Source: Allomyces macrogynus ATCC 38327
Taxonomy: Eukaryota; Blastocladiomycota; Blastocladiomycetes; Blastocladiales; Blastocladiaceae
Length of the DNA: 64,000 bases
Assembly (NCBI GenBank): GCA_000151295.1
Contig: GG745366.1
Location: forward strand, 332,739 to 396,738
Direction: 5' to 3'
Made by a program: the position numbers and the translations under genes. Position 1 is the stretch's first letter. Every line of letters begins with the position of its first letter. Under the pieces are notes generated by a model. It was not told the DNA's origin, did no database searches, and saw only the letters and a list, made by a program, of their open reading frames with translations. Of the stretch, positions 32,606 to 43,387 are shown piece after piece.

Positions 32606-33511
32606 CTACTGCATTAGCGGGCCGTACTTGGCCTTGTACAGGGCAAGCTCCTGCTCGAGGGCGGCACACCGCGCCAGAAGCTTAGTCGAAGTCTTCTCGA
32701 GGTGGTCGACCTTGGCCTGCTTGCGCGCGCGAGACTCGCGCGCCGAGATGGTGTTGTTGCGGCGCTTCTCATAGGCCTTGCGCTCCTCGGGGGGCATTTG
32801 CGCTAGCTCGGCCTCAGTCATTTGCGTGTGCGACCGCTTCTTGGCGCCGCGCGGCGGGTTGATGGGCGCGTCGCGCGCAATCATCTTCTCCGGGTAAGGC
32901 AGCTGCGGCGGGAGGAGCGGGCATGACGTCTTGGTCTTGCGCGTGTTGGTGTTGAGGAACTGCGACGCCGTCGGGGCCGCAGTCGCACGCGCGGTCGCGG
33001 GCACCGTCGCAGCAGCAGCCGGCGCGAGCGCCTCCGGCATCGCAAGCACGTGTTGCGGGGCAACAGGCGCGGGCCCAGCGAAACTAGACTGCTGGCCGAT
33101 CGGATGCGCAACGACATAGGCGACGTCCTCGTCCATGGCGGCGGGAACTTGGTCGAGATCCGGCAGACCGTCCATTGTTTCGTCCTCTTCATCCACCGTG
33201 GGCAAAGACGTTGGCGGCAAGGCCGGCAGGAACAGTTCGCGCAGATTCACGTCGGCCGGCGGGAACCAAGTAGCGCCACCAGCACTGATCGAGGCATACG
33301 CGCCGTTTGGCGCGGCGTCGGCGGCCGGTGCGCCCGTCTGTGCCAGGCCGAGATCCGCGGCCGCCATCACGAGATCCGTGTCCATGATGCTAGCATACTC
33401 GGGGAAGCATTCCTTGAAGAGCGCGTCAAGCTGGGAGCTGGCATCGAACCCGGCGGCGGAGCTGGTGGCGGTGGCAAACGGCATCGCCGCGTTGATGTCT
33501 TGGGCCTGCAT
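32606..33511 (-). CDS. bZIP transcription factor, GCN4-like, second copy type
   Basis: 301 residues, single exon, ATG at 33511 in strong context (GCCACCATGC). The basic region NNTISARESRARKQAKV (N-x2-SA-x2-SR-x-RK, ~250-266) is followed by a zipper (VDHLEKTSTKLLARCAALEQ and on) to the C-terminus. It shares with the bZIP at 14638 the C-terminal placement of the domain and a QLPYPEK motif about 50 residues before it. The N-terminal part is acidic and Pro/Ala-rich (e.g. VDEEDETMDGLPDLDQ), a typical activation region. Unlike the first bZIP, the presumed leader (33512 to ~33630) holds no upstream ATG. The two are probably distant paralogues. Confidence 0.85.
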   Translation of the reverse strand: MQAQDINAAMPFATATSSAAGFDASSQLDALFKECFPEYASIMDTDLVMAAADLGLAQTGAPAADAAPNGAYASISAGGATWFPPADVNLRELFLPALPPTSLPTVDEEDETMDGLPDLDQVPAAMDEDVAYVVAHPIGQQSSFAGPAPVAPQHVLAMPEALAPAAAATVPATARATAAPTASQFLNTNTRKTKTSCPLLPPQLPYPEKMIARDAPINPPRGAKKRSHTQMTEAELAQMPPEERKAYEKRRNNTISARESRARKQAKVDHLEKTSTKLLARCAALEQELALYKAKYGPLMQ

Positions 33512-34545
33512 GGTGGCGGTGGTGGTTGGTGTTGCGGGGCAGAGGCAGGGCGCAACGGAAGCTGTCGCGAGACGAGAGCAAGTAGCTGTTGTTGAGGGGG
33601 AGAGAGCAAGATCGACGGGGCGCCCGCCGTACTTAAGTCATGGCCGACAGCGTCGGCGGTCGTGCTGAGGGCAGGCCGCCAAATGCTCGCGCGTGGTCGC
33701 GTGGTGGTTGGTCGAGTCCCTGTCTTGTTGGTGTGAATGAGTGTAGGCGGGCGGCTGATCGGCGTGGCGCGCAAAGGGTCTGCGGTCAAAAAAAGTTAGT
33801 CGTGCTCCCTGGGCGCTGAGGTGGTGTCGACTCGCGAGAGCGAACTGACGTGGTTTGGTCCGTCTGGTCTGAAGTGTGTTTGGGTGGGGACTTTGATCGG
33901 CACTGATCTGCGCACGTTTGCCGAAATATGTAATAAATATTGGGCAGCGCGGCCGCCGGGCGGCGCCTCGGGCGAAGCACGGGCTGGCTAGCATCGGATC
34001 CGCCTCAATCCCTTCCGCCGTGCTCACTGCATGGGAGCCTTGAAAGTTGAAACGTATCGCGGATAATATTTACCTCATGCTTGACGTGATGGTGCACGTG
34101 CAGCACCGTCGCGTCGCCGGCAGTGTCCCGCGCGTCTCGCAGGCTCTCGCGCAGGCTCTGCCTGATTTTGATGTAAAGCGAGGCGCACGTCAGGCCGGAC
34201 GTGTTCGTGAATTGACGCCACAGATGCAGCGCCGCCGCCCAAAGAACCATCAGCGCGAACCACCCCACAAAAACAGGGCGCGCCGTGCACCTGGCCGGCC
34301 TGGTGCGAACCATAGAGCAACTATAACAGCAAAACCCAGGGCGCGCTGCTCTCTCCCATCTTAACGCGTAGGTCCAGCCGATAGTAACCACCCAGACCAG
34401 CGCACTTGGAGCTCCGCTCCACACTGAGGGTGCAACAGTTTGCCAACCAGGATCGCCAGCACTTAACGCACGGAGCGCGCACCTCGTTACAAGAACAACC
34501 GCGCAAAACTCGTGACAGTTGTTTTTACCGCCAGCACCGGCCATT
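33512..34545. other. Region between divergent bZIP and Cys-rich membrane protein genes
   Basis: Promoter region. A minus-strand frame at 34005-34574 has two hydrophobic stretches (e.g. VFVGWFALMVLWAAALHL) but mediocre codon use and overlaps the plus-strand gene start; it was not accepted as a gene. A CRE-like TGACGT occurs near 33846. Confidence 0.4.
33846..33851 (+). promoter_or_regulatory. CRE-like TGACGT element upstream of the second bZIP gene
   Basis: Sequence ACTGACGTGG, about 335 nt upstream of the bZIP start. TGACGT is a half-site bound by many bZIP proteins. A single hexamer can occur by chance. Confidence 0.25.
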
Positions 34546-36022
34546 ATGGCCTCTTCAGCGTTGAACCGTCTCACGGCCTTGGCTCATGTCACCACGCTGT
34601 GCCTTGCGATCCTGGCCACCACCACGGCCGCGATACTTCTATTACTATTCGCGACGACGACGATAACGTCAATGTGATCAGTCTGGCCAACCCACGCGTG
34701 CAGGCGTGCCACGACGCCATGACCGCGGCGCTTGCCAAACCGTGCGCCAAGGCCGCACGAGACGCGCTCTGCACCATCTCGCCCGTGTGGAACAGCATGG
34801 CCAGCGCATCAGACAGCGCCCGGACCGCCAAGGAGACGCAGGTATCTTCATTCTCTTACTTGCAGTCGGGTTGACGCGCATTTTTGTTCTATACTCTTTC
34901 GAAACCGTTGGTTCTTTGATCTGACCCTTTCGCTGCTCGCCCCTTGTGGACGAATGCATTCCGCAGTATCTCTCGTCGTTCGCAAAACCGCTTGACGCCA
35001 TGTGCACGCCCGCCTGCGCCAAGGAGTTCCAGGCCTCGGACAAGGCCATTTCCGACGCGTGCGCCGTGTCGCAGTTCCCCAACGACGAACAGTTTGACGT
35101 TGACCAGCGCATCGTGCAGGCCGGGTCGCTGCAGGGCGGGTCCATGTTTCTTGGCTGGCAGGCGGCGTGCATGCGCGACCCGGGATCGGGCGACCCGTGC
35201 GGTTACTCGCTGCTACGCAAGGCGATGCGCGACAACCTGCGCGTTTTGGCCGTTGTTCCCGCGCCGCCGTTTCCTTTGCCGCGTATCCGCCACCTCTGTC
35301 GGATCCGGAACCGAGCGCTCGTGGCGGCGACAAGCCGGGTGTGGTTCTGGACACGCTGTCGCCTGTTGCTGTTCGTGCCGCATTTGATGCTGTAGCTGCG
35401 GCCTACACGTCGAGCACGAGCTCGGGCGCCAAGGACGTGCTCTGCGGTGGGTGCGCCGTAGCCGCGCGGCAAGTACGCATCGTCGACAACCGGTCGGGCG
35501 CTGCTGGCCGCGTGTGGCAGTGGCTCGTCGAAAAGAATGTCGCAGGGGCTGCCGACGGGCGATTCCGTCCAGCACCGCGCGACCACAGACCACGCCGCGG
35601 ACGCCAAGATTGCGGCCTCAGTCAAGGACGTGTGCGGGTGGAGCTTGAACGTGAACGCCAAGTCACTGGCCGAGGCCGGGCTCAAGGTGGACGACAAGAC
35701 GATGCTCGTGGACGTGCCGTTCATGTCTGGGTTTGACCACGGCGGGCTTGGTGCTGGTGGGATCGTTGGCATTGTCCTCGCGCTGCTCGTCATTCTGGTG
35801 CGCATTTTCCATTGTTTCTTTTTTACGCTCGCTGGGCGCTGCACTGTGATTCATCACCAGGGACTGATCATCACCGATGTCGTTTACTAGGTCGGCGGCG
35901 CGTTTTTGTGGATTCGGTACCTGCGGCAGGGCGGGTCGTTGCTGCGGCTCCGCGCGTCGCTCAAGGTGGGAGCAACACCGGCCGCATTTCAAAAAGGCGT
36001 GAGGCAGACAGATGGTACATGA
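34546..36022 (+). CDS. Secreted/type I membrane Cys-rich protein, frame-disrupted
   Basis: Signal peptide MASSALNRLTALAHVTTLCL (ATG 34546). The Cys-rich ectodomain includes NPRVQACHDAMTAALAKPCA, YLSSFAKPLDAMCTPACAKE, ISDACAVSQFPNDEQFDV, GGSMFLGWQAACM and KDVLCGGCAVAARQ. It ends in a C-terminal membrane span GGLGAGGIVGIVLALLVILV and a short basic tail. Introns: 34842-34966 (125 nt, phase 0) and 35798-35890 (93 nt, phase 0). Three one-base frame changes are needed at ~34640-34660, ~35240-35290 and ~35530-35540. Three in one gene suggest either a decaying gene or a poorly sequenced stretch. The repeated C-x(7-12)-C pattern looks like fungal cell-surface proteins of unknown role. Confidence 0.45.
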
Positions 36023-36110
36023 GGATGATGTTTTTGGTCTCGAATCACGCTGTTGTGATGCTTGGCGTCAGCTTGAACGGTCTTGTGCTTATTGTATGAG
36101 TGGGGCTGCT
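36012..36110 (-). mobile_element. Fragment of a transposon protein (shared with 56.7 kb)
   Basis: On the minus strand it encodes KTVQADAKHHNSVIRD, matching KMVQADAKHHNSMIRE at 56735-56815. DNA identity over ~60 nt is about 85% by eye. No further matching sequence is evident on either side. The transposon class is not recognised. Confidence 0.5.
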
Positions 36111-36825
36111 CGAGTGAAAGTATCGGTGGTTGATGGATGGGTGGGGGACGACTCTTCAGGCTGCAGGCATGAGTGGCAGAGCTGCCTCAGTACCATGATC
36201 TGTTCAAGATGCTGAGCACCCAGAAGAACACGCACCCAGAAGAACACAAACCCAAAAGAACACACGCCTCAGCTCCAGGCGAAACAATGTCAGATCCCGC
36301 TTTTGCATCCTCAAACTGGTCGGACTTGTTGATGAGAACCAAGTCTCAAGTCATGAGCCTTGGATGGATAATACATCAGGCGCTCACGAATCCAGTGACT
36401 TCCACAAGCCTAAGCGAAATTCTGGCAATCCGAGAAGCTAGCCGCATGCATCACGCGCCAACCAGTTCAACGTTATTTTCCATGAGGTCGATAAAAAGCA
36501 ACCGCTTCTGTGGTCATTACCTCGAGCACGCCAGCGATCTCACTCAACTCGCGCAAGACGATTGTCAAAAGCCCCAGTCTTGCGTGCCGTCAGCGCGAAT
36601 AGCACGAACAGTGGCGGATCCGGGACGCGATTTCGGCGCGCATTGTCGCGCGGTTGCAATGAGGCACCTGTGCAAGCGGTAGACGAACCGTTCATCAGCT
36701 CGTCAACTCAGCCCTTGACTCCAAGCGAGGTTAGAGGAAACGACAAGCGCCATGATCGCTCTTGATGAACGACCTTTCCGCGTCACTCGGGCCCGCGTCG
36801 CTCAGCCACCCTTCCGCTGGTGGCA
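36111..36825. other. Intergenic stretch upstream of the third bZIP-like gene
   Basis: No supported gene. The 169-residue frame here has poor codon bias and no domain. Confidence 0.4.
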
Positions 36826-36832
36826 TATAAAT
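36826..36832 (+). promoter_or_regulatory. Candidate TATA box of the bZIP-like gene
   Basis: TATAAAT, 104 nt before the ATG at 36930 and 23 nt before an in-frame ATG at 36849. This spacing favours 36930 as the start. Confidence 0.5.
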
Positions 36833-36929
36833 TGAGGACCTCTTGTCAATGCTGGCGTATGTGCTCTCCCCACCCAGCTCAGGGTCTTGGTTCTTCTTCC
36901 CGCTGTTCCCGCGACCCAAGTCAGTCGTC

Positions 36930-38054
36930 ATGTCGAGTCCCTCATCCACGCACTGCCCAACCGCGTCCCCGGCCGTGCCACAACCACATCTTCAGGGCCC
37001 CAAGCAGGCGGAGTCGTCAGGGGACGCTGGTTGCGCTGGTCTGCACGCCGTCTCCATCACCGACGATTTTCTCAAAGCGCACTTCCCGCAAATCGCCGAG
37101 TCGCACGTCCTAGTCGAGTGCCTGTCACCTCATTCTGCTGGCCATCCGGATCCTTGTGTGTTGGGCGCCAATGCCGCTGCGCCATATGATACGTTTACTA
37201 GCATTGAAATCGATGCTTCTGACGTGGATAGTATCGGCCATGCCACCGATCCGCTGGCAGTGCTCACAGACTCCTGGTGGCTCTCGTACTTTCTCTTGCA
37301 TGGGCTCCCAGTCTGGACGGACGGCGCTACTTGCGACGCGAGCAACGTGCCCATGTCCGCGCATGATCAGTTCGTGTCCGCTTTGTTTACCCTGTCTGCC
37401 CAAGCGCCGCCATTGTTGAGCGAGCCGACAGCGCCAGTTCCGCCGATCGATGCTGCATTGCTCGCCGCGCAGGTGCCCGTGCCCGCCGAACTCGAGCTGC
37501 TTCTTCAATCGACCGAGTGCAACACGGGCGCGGCCGATCAGAGCATGGGCGACGTGCGCATGCAGCTCGAGGCGACGCGGAATGTGGCACTGAAGGCGAG
37601 CGGCGATGCACTGCCCGAAAGCGCTGTCATCCAAAATACGCAAGAAGAAGAGGAGGAGGCCGAGGTCACAGACGGCACGGAAAGTGACAGTGACGACGGG
37701 AAATCCACTCCTGAACCGCACGTCGTGCTCACCACGCTCAACGGCGTCCATTTTGTCAGCGCTGGCACGCGCCAAAACAAGCTGCGGTACTCGAACCTCC
37801 CGGCCGTGGTGTGTGTGCCCGACAATTGCACGGTCCCGGACCCGCTGACCTCTGTTAAACGCAAGTGCCTCAAGGAGCGCAACAGGTACGACTCGTCCTT
37901 GTCGCGCGTGCGCCGCGCGGCGTTGATGCACTTCTTGGATGAGGAGTGCGTCGCGCTATATGCCACCCTCAAGCGCGTCGCTCCTCAAGAGGCTGCCAGG
38001 TTCAGGCGCCCGCAGCAAAAGAAGCAGAAGCGCAAGCAGAAGCGCCGGGAATGA
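36930..38054 (+). CDS. Divergent bZIP-like protein
   Basis: 374 residues from 36930; an ATG at 36849 would add 27. The N-terminal two thirds is acidic with Pro-rich stretches; EEEEEAEVTDGTESDSDDG lies before the C-terminal part. Near the C-terminus KRKCLKERNRYDSSLSRVRR keeps the N-x7-R spacing of bZIP basic regions (N...SR.RR) but lacks the usual Ala-Ala (here Asp-Ser). The following helix ALMHFLDEECVALYATLKRV is too short and irregular for a full zipper. The extreme end is a Lys/Arg/Gln tail (QQKKQKRKQKR), a likely nuclear localisation signal. It may be a degenerate relative of the two neighbouring bZIP genes; DNA binding is uncertain. Confidence 0.6.
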   Translation: MSSPSSTHCPTASPAVPQPHLQGPKQAESSGDAGCAGLHAVSITDDFLKAHFPQIAESHVLVECLSPHSAGHPDPCVLGANAAAPYDTFTSIEIDASDVDSIGHATDPLAVLTDSWWLSYFLLHGLPVWTDGATCDASNVPMSAHDQFVSALFTLSAQAPPLLSEPTAPVPPIDAALLAAQVPVPAELELLLQSTECNTGAADQSMGDVRMQLEATRNVALKASGDALPESAVIQNTQEEEEEAEVTDGTESDSDDGKSTPEPHVVLTTLNGVHFVSAGTRQNKLRYSNLPAVVCVPDNCTVPDPLTSVKRKCLKERNRYDSSLSRVRRAALMHFLDEECVALYATLKRVAPQEAARFRRPQQKKQKRKQKRRE

Positions 38055-38797
38055 GCCGGGAAATTGCAGATCCGGCGCCATTTAGCCGTTTTGTGGTCGT
38101 TTGGTCGTTTGGTCTTTTGGTCTTTTGGTCGTAGACAGCTTGTCGTTTGTGACCTGATCGCATGCCAAGATCATCATGACCTGATCATTGCAATTGGAGC
38201 GTTTGTGGTGCTCACGTTCTCGGCTGTAACTTTTTTTTCGTATTTCGGCCTCGCTCGATATGTACAATATCAACTTCGTGTTTTTTGTTCCCTTTGACAG
38301 AGGTCCAGGCTTAAAGTGGCCATTGTTGAAGACAATGGAGAGTGCCGTCGTCCTGGCTTGGCACACATTTCTTGCTGCGTTCCGATGACAGTCTCGCCGC
38401 CGACGATTACTTGTCTGACTCAAAGGCCCACCAGCTCGACTGGTGTGATGTTTCTGATAGTTTCTTGCACTGATACAGCGCACGACGGGCTTGCCATTGC
38501 TCGCGCTTGCTGACTTGAGCATCAAGCACGTTCCGCCCCAAGGAGATGAGCGACAGGGACGACAATTGCCGACTGGAAAATCAAGTACCAGCGAATGCTC
38601 GCCTCCCTACTGGTATGCAGATATCATACTGTGGAGGATAAAGCGACAAATGGCTGCTGTTCCCAGGCCGTTGAATGCTAACCGCCGTTGATCCTCGTCC
38701 TCCTCTTCAGGACGCGCCGCATGCAAACCAGATTTCATTTGCAATGATACTCCTCCCCCACCTCAACCCATTCACATCCTCCACGCGCTCCCTCACT
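38055..38797. other. Intergenic stretch with short tandem repeat
   Basis: Begins with an imperfect TTTGGTC-type tandem repeat (~38090-38132, about five units). Otherwise no feature between the two convergent genes. Confidence 0.5.
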
Positions 38798-41700
38798 CTA
38801 AAACGGTGCAAGCGCCTTGGGGAACCGCACCAGACCCCACTTCTCCTCGTGGTCCGCCCACACGTCCCAGCCGACCTCGCGCAACACCTGCGCCTTGAGC
38901 GCCAGCGCGCCCTTGACGTCGTCGGCATTTGCGGGCGTCTTGGGCGTATCCGCCAGGTACTTGAGCACGGCCCTGACCGCAGCCCCCTTTTTGCCCGCAC
39001 CCAGCAACTCGGCAACCAGCAGCTTCACCTGCTCGAGCGACGTGGCGCCGTCTGGGTTCGTGCGCCACTGCCGCCACTCGCGGATCGCCGCGCCCCAGTT
39101 CTCGCCGCCGTCCGCGGGGACCAGCGCGTCGCCGAGGACCGTGACGGCCTTTTTCTGCGCGGCGGCAACGAGCGCGTCGCGCCGAGCTTCGGCGGTCTTG
39201 ACCTGCGCAGCCGCAGCGGTCTCGGCGTCCTTGTCTCCACGCGCCGCGGCGGACGTCTTGGCCTGGCCCGCGAGCATCAGCTGTGCGGCGAGCTCGGAGC
39301 GGTCGATTGCGGCCAGGACCGCGTCAGCGGTGGCTGCCACGTCGCCCTTGGTCGCCACGGCCACATCGAGCTTGGCCTGTAGGTACGGCAGGTGCGTCCC
39401 GTGCTGTTCGTCGAGCGCGGCCTCGAGGTCGGCGCGCGCCGCGGCATCGGCGTCCTTGGTGAGCGACTTGTAGTGCGCAATCTGCACGTCGCGCACCTGG
39501 TCGGCGAGCGACGGCTTGTCTTTCGGGGTGCCATTGCCGGGCTTCTTGTCCTTATTCGCGGCGTTGGTCACGGGAATCGCCACGTCCCCGAACCCGCCGT
39601 CAATCTTGTTACTGCGCCCACCCTCGCCGACTGTCACAGACCCGAGCAACAAGTCGCCCGGGCTCGCGTCCTTGACCTCGGCTGGCACGACCGCAAACAG
39701 TGCGCGCGACTCGCCGCGGTTCAGTGACACTTTCGACGGCCACTTGCTGCCCTTGCTCACGGCGTCGGCAAACGACGGGAACAGGTCGACCGACACGCCC
39801 TTGGCCGGGAAATCGACGGCGAGCGGCAAGTTTGCCAGTCGCTCGAGCAGGGCCGTATCGTCGTGCCGCACCTGCACGCGCACCGTGTACTCGCCCTTGT
39901 CGAGCTTGACCGATTTCGGGTACATGTCGTGGAACGCGACCGTGCGCTGGAACACGTCGCTGACCATGAGCAGGTAGGCCTCGTAGGGCGCGTCATAGAG
40001 CACGTTGGCGAGCCCCGGCAGACTGGGCGTGATGGACGTGCCGTTCTCGGCAATCGGGACCAAGTAGGTGAGCACGAGCTGGTGCGTGGCCCGTGCCGCC
40101 GGGGTCACGTCGCGCGTCGCCGACAGCGGCGTGATGGACGAGTCCTTGGCGCGGATCCACTTACGCAACTTGTCGAGACTGATCCCAATCTGCACGTTCT
40201 CCTCGCGCCGGACCTGGCTGTGCACGTCGAGCCGAACGATCCCGTTCCCCTGCACGATCGGCGCGGCCAGGGACGCCGTCGGCGGCGGCGTGACATTGAT
40301 CCCGTGGAACACGAGCTCCACGTCGACTGAATGCGGCGACGCGGCCGCCCACCACTGCGCGAGCGTCACTTCCATGGTGACCCCCGGCACGACGCGGTGC
40401 CGCTTGGGCTCGAGCGCCTCGGTCTCGGCATTGCCAATCGTGACGCGGTAGGTCTGCCCGTACGTCGGGTACCGCGTGTGCGGGACCAGCTGCAGCGTGC
40501 GCACATAGAAGACGGCCGGGCTCGGCGTCGGCGACCGCGTCGTGATGAACACGTCAACAAACGACGCACCGGCGGGCACGGCCACAAACTTGCGCTCGAT
40601 CGTGCCCGGGCCGGTCGCCACGTTCTCCCACTTGATGGCCGCGCGGACCGTGTCCGTGACGCGCACGGGCTTGCAGACGGTCACAGGCACCGTGAACAGC
40701 GGGCCCTTGGACTTGGGCGCGGTCGTGTCCCAGGCCTCAATGGCCGCCACGTGCAGGCCGGTCGCGAGCGCAGGCGTGTCGACCTCCACGGGAATCCCGC
40801 GACCCTCATGCGTGAGCGTTGCAAATGCCGGCACGCGCACCCACGGTGCTGTGGCGACGAGCGCGAGACGCAGGTCAATGGCGAGTTTGAGTGCATTCGC
40901 GTCGTCGTGCGAGACCGGGGTCGGGGCCGGGAGAGTCGTGTCGGGATCCGTCGGTTCGGGCACGGCGTAATAAATCTCGGCCCAGTCGTTTTTGATCGGC
41001 GGCAGCGGCACCCCGGGCTTGACATTGACCGTGGCCGACAGCGGCGTGTGCGTCTCGTCGTGCCCGCGCAGGTAGATCCCTCGCGCCTTGCCGTCGCCAA
41101 TGCTCAGGTTGAATGCAACGTCAAGCTCGCGCGCATCCTTGTGCGCCAACAGGTGCGCAAACGCCTTGTCGGTCTGCAGGAACGGCCGCTTGAACGGGTC
41201 CGTTGCCACGGGCGTGCCTGTCGCCTGCACCGCCTTGAGCAGTCGCGCCGGCGTCAACTGCGTGCCGACCTCGGCCTTCCACCCGGACACGAGCAGCGCG
41301 AAATTGCCGCACGCGTTGGGCGACGACATGGACGTCCCGTTCATCAACTGGTTCGGCGCGAGCTGGTAACTCGGGACCGAGGTCACCGCCGACCCAGGCG
41401 CATAGACATCAACCCCCCACTCGCCATCGGTCGTTGGCCCACGCGACGTCCACGTGTACTCGCGCGGCGGGATCCCGCCATGGCGGTCGTGCACGAGCGC
41501 GTACTCGGCGGCCATTTGCGCGGCACCGACATGCGCGCCGACGGAAATCACGCCGGACGTGCACCCACCGGGCGCGCCCGAGGTCGAGAGCGCTGGGCCG
41601 GCGTTCCCGGCGGACGCGACAAAGATGACGCCGTGGCGACGGACGGCAATGTCGCGGACGAGCTCAACGAACCGGCCGGCGTTGGGCACGTGCGCGGCCT

Positions 41701-42753
41701 CGCCGTAGGACATGTTGGCGAGATCCACCTTGTTCTGGACCATGGCGAGGACGGCACGCGCGAGCGCCGGACCCGTTTCCATGCTGCCGAGCCGCGCGTC
41801 GCCGATGCGCAACGAGACGAGTTGCGCGCCCGGTGCAAGACCGTTCAGGTGCGGTTCTTCTGGGTGGTGCGCGGAGGTGATCGCGGCCACGTGTGTGCCG
41901 TGCGCGCCCGACTGCGTGACGAGCGAGACGGTCTTGCCGCCGTCATAGACATTGACGGAAAAGGTCAGGTTGTCGAGGTCGCCGAACCGGTGGTACTGGT
42001 GCTCGAACCGGTAACTGGCAAGCGCTGGCTGCGATTCGATCTTGCCGTCTTCGGCCGTGTCGACAACGACGCGCCAGTGCGTGCCGTCGTGGAACGCGAG
42101 CACGTCGTAGACCGGCCCGACGGGGTCGACGCCGTCGGCGAGCGCCTTGAGCGCATCGAGGTCCTCCTTCTTGGTCTCGTCCGTGGTCTTGTCGCCGCCG
42201 CGCACTTTGGCATCAAGCTGCGCGTGCTGCTCGAGCAGCTTGTGTTTGGCGTCGGCAGTTACGCGCGACTGCACGGGGCCCGGGAACAGGTCGAGGCCGC
42301 GCTTGATGCCGAGGCGCACTGTCTTCGACGGGATCAACCAGTCCGGGTTCAGGTGCAAAGTGCGGCCCGACAGGCCCTTGACGGTGCTCAGCGACGCGTC
42401 GGATTCAGCGGCAATGAGCGGGACCGGGTCCGACATTTGCACGTCACCGGCGCCCGTGCAGTCGACAATGTCGATGAGCTTGGGCTTGCCGTCGGTCGTA
42501 GTCTAGTTGCGGGTAATCGGGTTCGGGAAGGCATCAGATACCACTTCGTGATCGCGCGCCATCGTCGTCGTCAGCAAATCGCGTCGGTATGTACCTGCAA
42601 CCCCGGCGCGGCTGGGCACACGCCCGTGTCGAGGATGGCGACAACCGTGTTGCGGCCATCGTACTGAGGGTACTTGGTCAGGAACGCCGTGGCCTCGGTC
42701 TCGTCCTTGGGCAAAAGGCCGTGCACGGGGAACGCGTCGGGCATGGCGGCCAT
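38798..42753 (-). CDS. TPP2: Tripeptidyl-peptidase II
   Basis: Exon 1 42753-42595 and exon 2 42502-38798, with a 92-nt intron (GTACAT...CTAG, phase 0); 1287 residues, close to the ~1250 of animal TPP II. S8-family triad: Asp42 in AILDTGV, His254 in GAHGTHVA, Ser444 in [10 protein letters not shown]; oxyanion Asn353 in SAGNAGP. The long insert between Asp and His and the large C-terminal part are typical of TPP II. The enzyme is a giant cytosolic complex removing N-terminal tripeptides from peptides released by the proteasome. Start chosen at [16 protein letters not shown], which aligns with family N-termini; an in-frame ATG at 42822 would add 23 residues. Exon 1 has CPAAPG where most members have DPGAPG. 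Confidence 0.95.
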
Positions 42754-43387
42754 GCTGATCTTTGTTGTGCGGGGCGTGATCAAAGTGGATGTCGTGGTCG
42801 GGCGCGTCTCGGCACACGGCATCGGCGCGGGGGGTCGGTCGGTTTGCAGGGGGCGCGGTGCTGGTGGGAGCGCGCGCTGCTGCAGAGAGAGAGAAAGAAA
42901 AGGAAGACGCGTTGCGGGCGCCTGCGTGTCGACGGTCTCTGCCGACGCGATGGAGTGTGGCCAGTCATGACGCGTCTGTCAGCCCCGCGGGAAATCCGGC
43001 GGTGCAAGGATTGCGCCAATCCGAGCAGCACTGGCGTGCTCATCCGGGGTCGTGCAGCCTGCCAGCCTGCCGGCCGGCCCCTGGCAGCCCAGATTCAGCA
43101 CCCCGAGATCCCAGAATCGAGATGCCGCACATCCTCCATCCCTCTGATCCCTGCTGATCCCTTTGAACGTGACCGCGTTACGGCTGGAATCTACTTTTCA
43201 AGCGGCTTTCTGCTTCGCAAACGCCGCCAGAACCTTGCTAAAAAGCGTGCTTGCAGCACACACACACTCCCCATCCCCACATCAAGGTCCGACTCACACC
43301 TCACAAAGCTCACGCAGCCTTTCACCACCATCGCAGATCCTCGCGAACAAGCCAGCATCACGACACGACACGACGACCACGGCCGCG
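42754..43387. other. Region between divergent genes
   Basis: Divergent promoter of TPP2 and the Pro-rich protein. The plus-strand frame is open from 43163 but lacks an ATG before 43388. Confidence 0.5.

Noticed and set aside
34005..34574. 189-codon minus-strand ORF with hydrophobic segments
   Set aside because: Overlaps the signal-peptide gene on the plus strand, has mediocre codon use, and no domain or plausible start context.
36173..36682. 169-codon ORF upstream of the bZIP-like gene
   Set aside because: No domain, poor codon bias, no plausible relation to the TATA element at 36826.
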